A DNA stretch of 19,956 bases, from positions 1 through 19,956 of the forward strand of contig JALVPS010000047.1 in NCBI GenBank assembly GCA_027031685.1. Reading direction: 5' to 3'. The notes below the pieces were generated by a model. It worked only from the letters and a program-made list of their open reading frames with translations, did no database searches and had not been told where the DNA came from. The position numbers and the translations under genes are program-made. The stretch's first letter is position 1. The number at the start of each line of letters is the position of its first letter. This DNA is from Gammaproteobacteria bacterium. GTDB lineage: Bacteria; Pseudomonadota; Gammaproteobacteria; UWMA-0217. Below, in pieces: positions 1 to 5,875 of the stretch.

Positions 1-676
1 ACGGTTCGTAGTGGGGTGGTTTGGGCAGGCGCTTGCTTTTGGGGCGCACCAGATTGAACACCAGCGCCAGGCGGTGACCGGCCGTCACGGGCTTGACCTC
101 GTGGCGACAATCGGCGTAGAAAGCGGCATAACTCACCTCCGCCGGATCCTCCTGACGCAGATCCAGCACCATCCGCTTTCCCTGATGTTCGACCACCAGC
201 TCACCGCCCTCGTAGACCGATGGCAGCACGATGACCAGCGTGGCAAACATGCCGGCGGCCTTTTCGCTGTCGCGATGGGGCAGGAAGAAGCAGCCCTCAT
301 CGTAGATCAGCAATTTGTAGGGTTGCGCTTCCACCTCTCCCTTGACGCCCAGCCCTTGCGTGGCACGGTGGACGATCTCGTCCAGATCCCGTTGCCAAGC
401 GTCGCCATGCAGGGAAAATCGGCTGGCGTCGATCTGCCAGGTACGCCGGTAATCCTGATCCAGAACGGTCTCGGTTCCCCGTCCATACGGGGCCGCCTCG
501 GCGACCTCGATCAACTGACGCGCCTGCACCTCCGGCAGCGGCAGGCCAATCCGCCCCACCCCCTCGACCTCGAGCGCCGGGGGGTGGATGGCAAGCCGGC
601 CGCCAGTGCAGAAATCACCGGGCTGCTTGATCTTGTCCAGAATCTCGGCGAGACGGGTGCAAACCTGGATGGTCAT
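1..676 (-). CDS. 2OG-Fe(II) oxygenase, 5' part only (runs off left edge)
   Basis: The frame is open from an ATG at 676 to the left edge (225 codons, no stop), so the C-terminus is outside the window. The visible part contains a prolyl-4-hydroxylase-type double-stranded beta-helix: a strand-rich segment at about residues 119-133, then H134-R-D136, then H192, with R202 ten residues later. This is the H-x-D...H iron triad plus the basic residue that holds 2-oxoglutarate. GGGGAC a few bases upstream serves as ribosome binding site. Family members hydroxylate proteins or small molecules using oxygen and 2-oxoglutarate; the substrate here cannot be read from sequence. No signal peptide is visible, so it is probably cytoplasmic. 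The 5' neighbour is a gene-poor stretch, and a doubtful small frame ends 29 bases upstream on the same strand. The fold call is firm; the function is only a family assignment. Confidence 0.85.
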   Translation of the reverse strand, partial: MTIQVCTRLAEILDKIKQPGDFCTGGRLAIHPPALEVEGVGRIGLPLPEVQARQLIEVAEAAPYGRGTETVLDQDYRRTWQIDASRFSLHGDAWQRDLDEIVHRATQGLGVKGEVEAQPYKLLIYDEGCFFLPHRDSEKAAGMFATLVIVLPSVYEGGELVVEHQGKRMVLDLRQEDPAEVSYAAFYADCRHEVKPVTAGHRLALVFNLVRPKSKRLPKPPHYEP

Positions 677-705
677 GGGCTGTCCCCGGTTGCATTACGC
701 TAAAG

Positions 706-972
706 TCACCCGATACTGGCACAAAAAGATACCTCGAAAAACCCGGGATTTTGCCGGCCGCTCCAGCGTAACCGCATGATTTTACAAGCCGGGTAACGCT
801 GGAATTGCAACTTTCCGGGGAAAACCCGGTCCATGAGGCCTTCGACGGCACGGTGCCCCCGCTCCACAAGGGCCATGCCCTGCCTTACCGCCTCCCCGAT
901 GAGGGTGGGCCGCCCATCCCCCTTGGACGACGGGAAAAGCGTTCCCGCCACCGTGAAGGAGACCAGGCGCAC
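706..972 (-). CDS. Doubtful small hypothetical protein (88 aa)
   Basis: The frame starts at a GTG at 972 and ends 29 bases before the 2OG oxygenase on the same strand. Its first 60 or so codons mostly end in G or C, as in real genes here, and the composition looks protein-like. The last 25 codons use more A/T and run through two inverted repeats. I recognise no domain. The first residues (VRLVSFT) recall the start of fumarylacetoacetate-hydrolase proteins, but the rest does not follow that family. It could be a small protein, a gene remnant or a chance frame; I lean slightly toward non-coding or remnant. Confidence 0.25.
   Translation of the reverse strand: MRLVSFTVAGTLFPSSKGDGRPTLIGEAVRQGMALVERGHRAVEGLMDRVFPGKLQFQRYPACKIMRLRWSGRQNPGFFEVSFCASIG
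762..803. repeat. Inverted repeat, 11 of 12 pairs, 18-base spacer
   Basis: TCCAGCGTAACC at 762-773 faces GGTAACGCTGGA at 792-803, with one mismatch in the stem. No T-tract follows on either strand, so a simple terminator is unlikely. It could be a protein-binding site, an RNA hairpin or a relic of a mobile element end. Confidence 0.55.
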
Positions 973-1023
973 CCGGCAGCCCCGCCCTGGCTACGGCCCG
1001 GCACCGAATCCCCTTGGAGACAA

Positions 1024-1042
1024 TCCGCCTGCGGCAGGCGGA
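1024..1042. repeat. Perfect 19-base palindrome with a single central base
   Basis: TCCGCCTGC, then G, then GCAGGCGGA. Both arms match over nine bases. It lies in non-coding DNA and resembles the short GC-rich palindromes that occur many times between genes in some genomes. No second copy was noticed elsewhere in this window. Confidence 0.6.
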
Positions 1043-1172
1043 CAGACCGCCAGAACACGGACCACCCCTGCCCCGACCAGTCCACGGGGACGTCTCGGAA
1101 TTGGATCGACATGGGAAGAAATCGGGGCTGGGCAAGGGCCATTGCATGGTCTAACCTTCTGCCTCACCCACA

Positions 1173-1225
1173 CTTCGCAGGATGCACGAGGGTGTGCGAG
1201 AAGTATCCGTTTTTCCTTTTTTCTC
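1173..1225 (+). terminator. Weak terminator-like hairpin and T-rich tract
   Basis: CTTCGCA at 1173-1179 can pair with TGCGAGAAG at 1195-1203 with a two-base bulge, and a pyrimidine tract with two runs of T follows at 1210-1223. The stem is short and the tract starts several bases after it, so this is only a possible plus-strand terminator. No gene upstream on that strand needs one. Confidence 0.25.
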
Positions 1226-1443
1226 AGTGGGTTGCCGATGCATGACCGGCTACGGGCCGGATCGGCATTTGCCCGCGCGGGGGCCGGCTGCTATCTTCAC
1301 CTTGCATACACCAGAAGACATGGCAGGGATGCGCCAGCAGAGCACGGGACGGATCGACACATCCCCCCCGGCCCCAGCCTCCGGCCCGGCACCACAACCC
1401 GACCACACAAGCAAAAAGGAATCTCTCGGGAGGAGATTGCGGC

Positions 1444-1725
1444 GTGAAATCAGTACACGTTTCCGAACCCTATCCGGCCACCCAGCCCACCGGGAGGTAC
1501 ATTCGCATCGCCGATGCGGTCCACCAGGCGCTGGAGGACTACTTCAGCCAACTCGACGGCCATCAGACGCGTGACCTGTACGAGATGGTCCTGTCCGAAG
1601 TGGAGCGTCCCCTGCTCAAGTGCGTCATGCGCCACTGCGCCGGCAACCAGACCCGCGCCGCCGAGGTGCTGGGCCTGAACCGCGGCACCCTGCGCAAGAA
1701 GCTCAAGCACTACGGCCTGCTGTAG
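1444..1725 (+). CDS. fis: DNA-binding protein Fis
   Basis: This 93-residue protein is a nucleoid-associated factor that bends DNA and modulates transcription of rRNA, tRNA and metabolic genes. The C-terminal part is nearly that of E. coli Fis: a helical dimerisation region (ALEDYFSQLDG, DLYEMVLSEVE) followed by the helix-turn-helix with GNQTRAAEVLGLNRGTLRKK near residues 67-86. Usual Fis length is about 98. Translation starts at GTG; AGGAG at 1431-1435, eight bases upstream, supports it. The first 25 residues are variable, as in the family. In Pseudomonas and relatives fis is followed directly by purH and purD; here purH follows after 205 bases with its own promoter. The dusB gene that often precedes fis is absent. 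Identification is secure. Confidence 0.96.
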   Translation: MKSVHVSEPYPATQPTGRYIRIADAVHQALEDYFSQLDGHQTRDLYEMVLSEVERPLLKCVMRHCAGNQTRAAEVLGLNRGTLRKKLKHYGLL

Positions 1726-1739
1726 CCAGGCTGCCGAGA

Positions 1740-1759
1740 CTCGCCCAGAAGGGTGCGAG
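1740..1759. repeat. Short hairpin just after fis
   Basis: CTCGCCC at 1740-1746 can pair with GGTGCGAG at 1752-1759 with one bulged T. It begins 14 bases after the fis stop codon. No T-tract follows, so it is not a textbook intrinsic terminator; it may stabilise the 3' end or mean nothing. Confidence 0.3.
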
Positions 1760-1871
1760 CGAGGCAAAACTGGCCGAAAAAGCGCGGGTTACACACGGTC
1801 AATGAGCATTTTGCGGCCGGTTTTGGCGCCATATCGCACCACATGAGTAGAATTTCAACAGCCTGGCAGGC

Positions 1872-1900
1872 GCCGCCAGCGCGCGGCAATCCGCTATAAT
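1872..1900 (+). promoter_or_regulatory. purH promoter
   Basis: A perfect TATAAT lies at 1895-1900. Seventeen bases upstream is GCCGCC (1872-1877), which does not look like a sigma-70 -35 box, so the core depends on the -10 or on an activator. The -10 ends exactly 30 bases before the purH ATG. The same layout, with much of the same sequence, precedes purD. GGGAG about seven bases before the ATG is the ribosome binding site. No E. coli-type PurR operator is visible. Confidence 0.75.
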
Positions 1901-1930
1901 GCCGCGCCTTCTCGACCCCGGGAGCCGCCC

Positions 1931-3505
1931 ATGTCCAGCCAGGAATCCATCACCCCCATCCGCCGCGCCCTGCTCAGCGTGTCCGACAAGACCGGGCTCG
2001 AAGCCCTGGCCCGCTTTCTGCACGAACGGGGCGTCGGACTCCTGTCCACTGGCGGCACCGCCCGCCAGCTGCGCGAGGCCGGCATCCCGGTCACCGAGGT
2101 GTCGGACATCACCGCCTTTCCAGAGATCATGGACGGGCGCGTCAAGACTCTGCATCCGCGCATCCACGGCGGCATCCTGGGGCGGCGCGGCACCGACGAT
2201 GCAGTCATGGCCGAGCACGGTATCCCGCCCATCGACCTGGTGGTGATCAACCTCTACCCCTTCGAGGCCACCGTGGCGCGCCCCGGCTGCACCCTGGCCG
2301 AGGCCATCGAGAACATCGACATCGGCGGCCCGGCCATGGTGCGCGCGGCGGCCAAGAACCACGCCCACGTGGCGGTGGTGGTGGACCCCGCCGACTACGC
2401 CGCACTGCAGGCGGAGATCGAAAACCGCGGCGGCACCACGCTGGAAACCCGCTACCACCTGGCGGTGAAGGCCTTCGAGCACACCGCCCGCTACGACGGG
2501 GCCATCGCCAACCACCTGGGGCACACCAATCTGGACGGCAGCCAGCAGCCCTTCGGTCACGCCCTCACCCTGCAGTTCCACAAGGCGCAGGACATGCGCT
2601 ACGGGGAGAACCCGCACCAGGCGGCGGCCTTCTACGTGGAGCCGGGCCACGGCGAGGCCTCGGTGGCCAGCGCCGAGCAGCTGCAGGGCAAGGCCCTGTC
2701 CTACAACAACATCGCCGACACCGACGCCGCCCTAGAGTGCGTCAAGCAGTTCGACGCGCCGGCCTGCGTCATCGTCAAGCACGCCAACCCCTGCGGCGTG
2801 GCCTGCGCCGGAGACCTGCTGACCGCCTACGACCGCGCCTTCACCACCGACCCCGAGTCGGCCTTCGGCGGCATCATCGCCTTCAACCGGCCGCTGGACG
2901 GCGACACGGCGGCGGCCATCGTCGCGCGCCAGTTCGTGGAGGTGATCATCGCCCCCGAGGTGAGCGAGGCGGCGCGCGAGGCCGTGGCCGCCAAGAAGAA
3001 CGTGCGCCTGCTGCGCTGCGGCCAGTGGCCGGCCGAGCCGGCGCCGCGGCTGGACCTCAAGCGCGTCAACGGCGGCCTGCTGGTACAGGACGCCGATCTG
3101 GCCCTGTACGACGAGCTGCGGGTGGTGACCGAGCGGGAGCCGGCGGAGGACGAACTGCGCGACCTGCTGTTCGCCTGGAAGGTGGCCAAGTTTGTCAAGT
3201 CCAACGCCATCGTGTACGCCCGCGACGAGATGACCATCGGCCTGGGCGCCGGCCAGATGAGCCGCGTCAACTCGGCGCGCATCGCCGTCATCAAGGCCGA
3301 GCAGGCCGGCCTGGAGGTGGCCGGCTCGGTCATGGCCTCGGACGCCTTCTTCCCCTTCCGCGACGGCATCGACGCCGCCCACGCGGCCGGCATCCGCGCC
3401 GTCATCCAGCCCGGCGGCTCGGTGCGCGACGAGGAGGTGATCGCCACCGCCAACGAGTACGGCATGGCCATGGTGTTCACCGGCATGCGCCACTTCCGCC
3501 ACTGA
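1931..3505 (+). CDS. purH: Bifunctional AICAR transformylase / IMP cyclohydrolase
   Basis: PurH performs the last two steps of de novo IMP synthesis: formylation of AICAR with 10-formyl-tetrahydrofolate, then ring closure to IMP. The protein has 524 residues (E. coli 529). The N-terminal MGS-like cyclohydrolase domain shows LLSTGGTARQL and DGRVKTLHPRIHGG; the C-terminal transformylase domain carries the catalytic Lys-His pair in KHANPCGVA, FTTDPESAFGG, and SNAIVYA near residues 425-431. The ATG at 1931 matches the family's N-terminus and has GGGAG upstream. It stands behind fis with its own promoter and is closed by a strong terminator at 3526-3561. Its usual partner purD lies more than 5 kb further on, beyond four sugar genes. 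Confidence 0.97.
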   Translation: MSSQESITPIRRALLSVSDKTGLEALARFLHERGVGLLSTGGTARQLREAGIPVTEVSDITAFPEIMDGRVKTLHPRIHGGILGRRGTDDAVMAEHGIPPIDLVVINLYPFEATVARPGCTLAEAIENIDIGGPAMVRAAAKNHAHVAVVVDPADYAALQAEIENRGGTTLETRYHLAVKAFEHTARYDGAIANHLGHTNLDGSQQPFGHALTLQFHKAQDMRYGENPHQAAAFYVEPGHGEASVASAEQLQGKALSYNNIADTDAALECVKQFDAPACVIVKHANPCGVACAGDLLTAYDRAFTTDPESAFGGIIAFNRPLDGDTAAAIVARQFVEVIIAPEVSEAAREAVAAKKNVRLLRCGQWPAEPAPRLDLKRVNGGLLVQDADLALYDELRVVTEREPAEDELRDLLFAWKVAKFVKSNAIVYARDEMTIGLGAGQMSRVNSARIAVIKAEQAGLEVAGSVMASDAFFPFRDGIDAAHAAGIRAVIQPGGSVRDEEVIATANEYGMAMVFTGMRHFRH

Positions 3506-3525
3506 CACCCGCCACACACATCGCC

Positions 3526-3561
3526 AGCGAAAAGGGGCACCGCTCGGTGCCCCTTTTCGCT
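3526..3561. terminator. Bidirectional intrinsic terminator between purH and wecB
   Basis: A perfect 17-base inverted repeat (AGCGAAAAGGGGCACCG, two bases, then its complement) ends in TTT on the plus strand. The A-rich outer stem supplies a U-tract when read the other way, so it should stop both purH and the convergent wecB. It lies 20 bases after the purH stop codon. Confidence 0.93.
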
Positions 3562-3584
3562 TTACGGCCGCCCGCCGCGGGCGC

Positions 3585-4739
3585 TCAGGCCGCCGAGCGG
3601 GCCAGGCCGAAGTAGTCCTGCACGGCGGCCACGATGCGCGCCGCCGCCTGCCCGTCGCCATAGGGGTTGCGGGCGTTGGCCATCTCGGCGTAGGCTTCAG
3701 CGTCGGTGAGCAGGCGGCCGGCCTGGGCCACGATGGCGTCGGCGTCCGCGCCCACCAGGCGCACGGTGCCGGCCGCCACGCCCTCGGGCCGCTCGGTGGT
3801 GTCACGCATGACCAGCACCGGCTTGCCCAGCGAGGGGGCCTCCTCCTGCACGCCGCCCGAGTCGGTGAGGATGAGGCGGGCGTTGGCCATGAGGGCCACG
3901 AACACGCGGTAGCCCTGGGGCGGGATGAGGTGGATGTTGTCGAAGCGGTCCAGCCGCTCGTGCACCGGGCCCTTCACGTTGGGGTTGAGGTGCACGGGGT
4001 AGATGAAGCGGTGGTCGGGGAACTGGCGCGCCAGTCGCGCCAGGGCGTCGCAGATCTGCTCGAAGCCGCCGCCGAAGTTCTCGCGCCGGTGGCCGGTGAC
4101 CAGCACATAGGGCACCTCGCGCCAGTCGGCCGGCAGGGCGCCGTCCAGGGCGGCATCCACCTCGGCCTGCACGGCGGGCCGCTTCTGCTGCGCCACCTCC
4201 ATGAATAGGGCGTCGATGACCGTGTTGCCGGTGACCAGGATGCGCTCCGCCGGCAGGCCCTCGCGCAGCAGGTTGTCGCGCGACACGGTAGTGGGCGCGA
4301 AGTGCAGGGCCATCACGGGCGCCGCCAGGCGGCGGTTGGCCTCCTCCGGGAAGGGCGAGTACAGGTTGCCGGTGCGCAGCCCGGCCTCCACGTGGCCCAG
4401 GGGGATGCGGCGGTAGAAGCAGGCCAGCGCGGCCATCAGCACGGTGGTGGTGTCGCCCTGCACCAGGGCCATGTCGGGCCGCACCTCGTCGAGCAGGGCA
4501 TCGACCCCCTCGATGAGCCGCGCCGACAGGCCGGCCAGGCTCTGGTTGGGTTGCATCACGGCCAGGTCGTGGTCCACCGGCAGGTCGAAGATATCCACCA
4601 CCTGCTGAAGCATCTCGCGGTGCTGCCCGGTGGACACCACCACCGGCGTCACCCCGTCCGCCTGCTGCAGCGCCTTGATGACCGGCGCCATCTTGATGCC
4701 CTCGGGACGAGTGCCCATGAATACCGCGATCTTCTTCAT
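3585..4739 (-). CDS. wecB: UDP-N-acetylglucosamine 2-epimerase (non-hydrolysing)
   Basis: WecB interconverts UDP-GlcNAc and UDP-ManNAc in the cytoplasm, supplying ManNAc-type sugars for surface polysaccharides. The 384-residue product has the usual length (E. coli 376) and the family motifs: MGTRPEGIKMAPV at 8-20, VQGDTTT with D96, HVEAGLR with E118, PEEANRR with E132, TGHRREN with H217, and DSGGVQEEAP in the C-terminal UDP-binding half. These acidic residues and the histidine correspond to the catalytic set of the family. The start is taken at 4739, where MKKIAVFMGTRPE matches the family and AGGAG lies nine bases upstream; the open frame extends 25 codons further without resembling it. It is divergent from the WecG/TagA-family gene and convergent with purH. 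No wecC (UDP-ManNAc dehydrogenase) is in the window. Confidence 0.94.
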   Translation of the reverse strand: MKKIAVFMGTRPEGIKMAPVIKALQQADGVTPVVVSTGQHREMLQQVVDIFDLPVDHDLAVMQPNQSLAGLSARLIEGVDALLDEVRPDMALVQGDTTTVLMAALACFYRRIPLGHVEAGLRTGNLYSPFPEEANRRLAAPVMALHFAPTTVSRDNLLREGLPAERILVTGNTVIDALFMEVAQQKRPAVQAEVDAALDGALPADWREVPYVLVTGHRRENFGGGFEQICDALARLARQFPDHRFIYPVHLNPNVKGPVHERLDRFDNIHLIPPQGYRVFVALMANARLILTDSGGVQEEAPSLGKPVLVMRDTTERPEGVAAGTVRLVGADADAIVAQAGRLLTDAEAYAEMANARNPYGDGQAAARIVAAVQDYFGLARSAA

Positions 4740-4775
4740 CTGTATCGACTCCTGGTGATTGATGGTGGCCGGGGC

Positions 4776-4796
4776 GCCGGCGGGTCCGCCGCCGGC
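4776..4796 (-). repeat. GC-rich hairpin in the wecB leader
   Basis: GCCGGCGG at 4776-4783 and CCGCCGGC at 4789-4796 form a perfect 8-base stem around GTCCG. It begins 37 bases upstream of the wecB ATG, so in the transcript it would be a stable leader hairpin ahead of the ribosome binding site. No T-tract follows. Confidence 0.5.
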
Positions 4797-5010
4797 ACGC
4801 GATTGGACAGCCATGTTAGCGCCGCCACCCCCATCCGGCGTGCGCCCCGATCACAGAAGCGGCGCGGCATCCCTTGCCAATCATTCCACTGGAGCGACCA
4901 CCGGCGCCGATGCCTCCCGTTTTGTGAACAGCCTCCGTACCGGCGGCGAGACAGCCGCTACCCTTCCCCGCCCTGTCGCTTTCCGCCAAGACACACTTTT
5001 TTAATCGTTG

Positions 5011-5028
5011 ACGTGAGACATTTCACGT
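5011..5028. promoter_or_regulatory. Crp-like palindromic operator before the glycosyltransferase gene
   Basis: ACGTGA-GACATT-TCACGT is a perfect 6+6+6 palindrome. Its GTGA-N6-TCAC core is the half-site arrangement bound by Crp (consensus TGTGA-N6-TCACA). It lies 33 bases before the ATG of the wecG/manC/manB run and overlaps a -35-like TTGACG, which would suit repression. The Crp/Fnr-family protein at 13603-14283 has Fnr-type recognition residues and is not expected to bind this sequence, so a Crp protein elsewhere would be needed. Confidence 0.5.
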
Positions 5029-5061
5029 TCTGGCAGTCTAGATACACAAGAAGGAGCAAGG

Positions 5062-5871
5062 ATGCCCACCTCCAACGCAATCACAGCAACAACAAGAGCA
5101 ACGATCACCACCCCCATGACGCCAACTTCTCACCGCCATGGCTTCACCGTCGGCCCCCTGACCATCTCCACCGCCACGCTGGCGCGCCACGCCGAACTGC
5201 TGCGGGCCAGCGCCGAACACGGCCAGGGCGGCTGGGTAGTGACTCTCAACACCGAAATGCTGGCGCGCATGGCCCGGGAACCGGACTACGGCGCCCTGCT
5301 GAGCCTCGCCGACCTGTGCGTGGCCGACGGCATGCCGCTGGTGTGGGCCTCGCAGCGCCAACCCGACCGGACCTGCCACATCCCCGAGCGCACCACCGGG
5401 GTGGACCTGGTGGACCACCTGCTGCGCGCGCGGCGCGTGCCGTCCTTCGCCATCATCGGCGGACGCGACCCGCGAGCCACCCTGGCTCACCGCTACCCCC
5501 GTGCACAGCAGGCCTGCCGCTTCTGTTTCACCGGCCGGGTGGACGGCAGCGACGAACAACAGATCGACCATTTCGCACACCAGCTCGAACGACAGGATGT
5601 GCGCCTGCTGTTCCTCGCCCTGGGCGTGCCCAAGCAGGACGAACTGGCTGTCAGCCTGCGCGAGCGGCTGCCGCGTGTGGTCATCATCGGCGTGGGCGGC
5701 ACCTTCGAGATCCTCGGTCCGCAGGGCGCTCGGGCGCCGCGCTGGATGCGGCGCAGCGGACTGGAATGGTTTTACCGTTTTGTGCGCGAGCCCGGCAGAT
5801 TGTGGCGGCGATATTTTCTACAGTACCCGGCAGGCATCCGTTATCTGTTGACCCACGCTGCACAAGGCTGA
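5062..5871 (+). CDS. WecG/TagA/CpsF-family glycosyltransferase
   Basis: Members of this family (GT26) move a ManNAc, ManNAcA or other hexose unit from a UDP-sugar onto an undecaprenyl-pyrophosphate-linked sugar at the inner face of the membrane. The 269-residue protein shows the family pattern: VTLNTEML at 60-67, VADGMPLVWAS at 87-97, LGVPKQDE at 187-194, GVGGTFE at 210-216, and the basic C-terminal tail LEWFYRFVREPGRLWRRY at 234-251 that attaches these enzymes to the membrane. The first 27 residues are unusually Thr-rich; a second ATG at 5116 would remove most of them, but AAGGAG at the expected distance favours 5062. manC follows after 4 bases. Beside wecB, UDP-ManNAc is the likely donor (TagA-like), or UDP-ManNAcA if a wecC exists elsewhere. 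Confidence 0.9.
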   Translation: MPTSNAITATTRATITTPMTPTSHRHGFTVGPLTISTATLARHAELLRASAEHGQGGWVVTLNTEMLARMAREPDYGALLSLADLCVADGMPLVWASQRQPDRTCHIPERTTGVDLVDHLLRARRVPSFAIIGGRDPRATLAHRYPRAQQACRFCFTGRVDGSDEQQIDHFAHQLERQDVRLLFLALGVPKQDELAVSLRERLPRVVIIGVGGTFEILGPQGARAPRWMRRSGLEWFYRFVREPGRLWRRYFLQYPAGIRYLLTHAAQG

Positions 5872-5875
5872 CTCC

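Larger units (their letters stand above)
677..1443. other. Gene-poor stretch of about 770 bases between the 2OG oxygenase and fis
   Basis: Apart from the doubtful frame at 706-972 I see no gene here. Long open frames on the plus strand (833-1447, 805-1245) are rich in Pro, Arg and Thr and resemble no family. The stretch holds a near-palindrome at 737-752, an 11-of-12 inverted repeat at 762-803, a perfect 19-base palindrome at 1024-1042, and a weak hairpin followed by a T-rich tract around 1173-1223. In enterobacteria and pseudomonads dusB commonly sits upstream of fis, and it is not here. The fis promoter should lie in the last 200 bases; the best, weak, candidate is TTTGCC at 1268 with TATCTT at 1292. 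Confidence 0.6.
4740..5061. other. Divergent intergenic region, wecB / glycosyltransferase
   Basis: This 322-base spacer must carry promoters for both directions. Next to wecB there is a perfect 8-base GC stem with a 5-base loop (4776-4796). Next to the glycosyltransferase there is a Crp-like palindrome (5011-5028) and a TTGACG at 5008-5013 that resembles a -35 box, though no good -10 lies 17 bases downstream. The middle (about 4800-4980) shows no convincing gene or motif. Confidence 0.55.

Noticed and set aside
11..703. A 230-codon open frame on the plus strand at the left edge
   Set aside because: The opposite strand carries a clear 2OG-Fe(II) oxygenase with the full iron triad; the plus-strand frame is its shadow.
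833..1447. A 204-codon open frame on the plus strand before fis
   Set aside because: Composition is Pro/Arg/Thr-rich without domain features, and it runs through palindromes and into the fis start.
5031..5046. TGGCAGTCTAGATAC as a sigma-54 promoter
   Set aside because: The -24 GG is present but the -12 GC with correct spacing is not.
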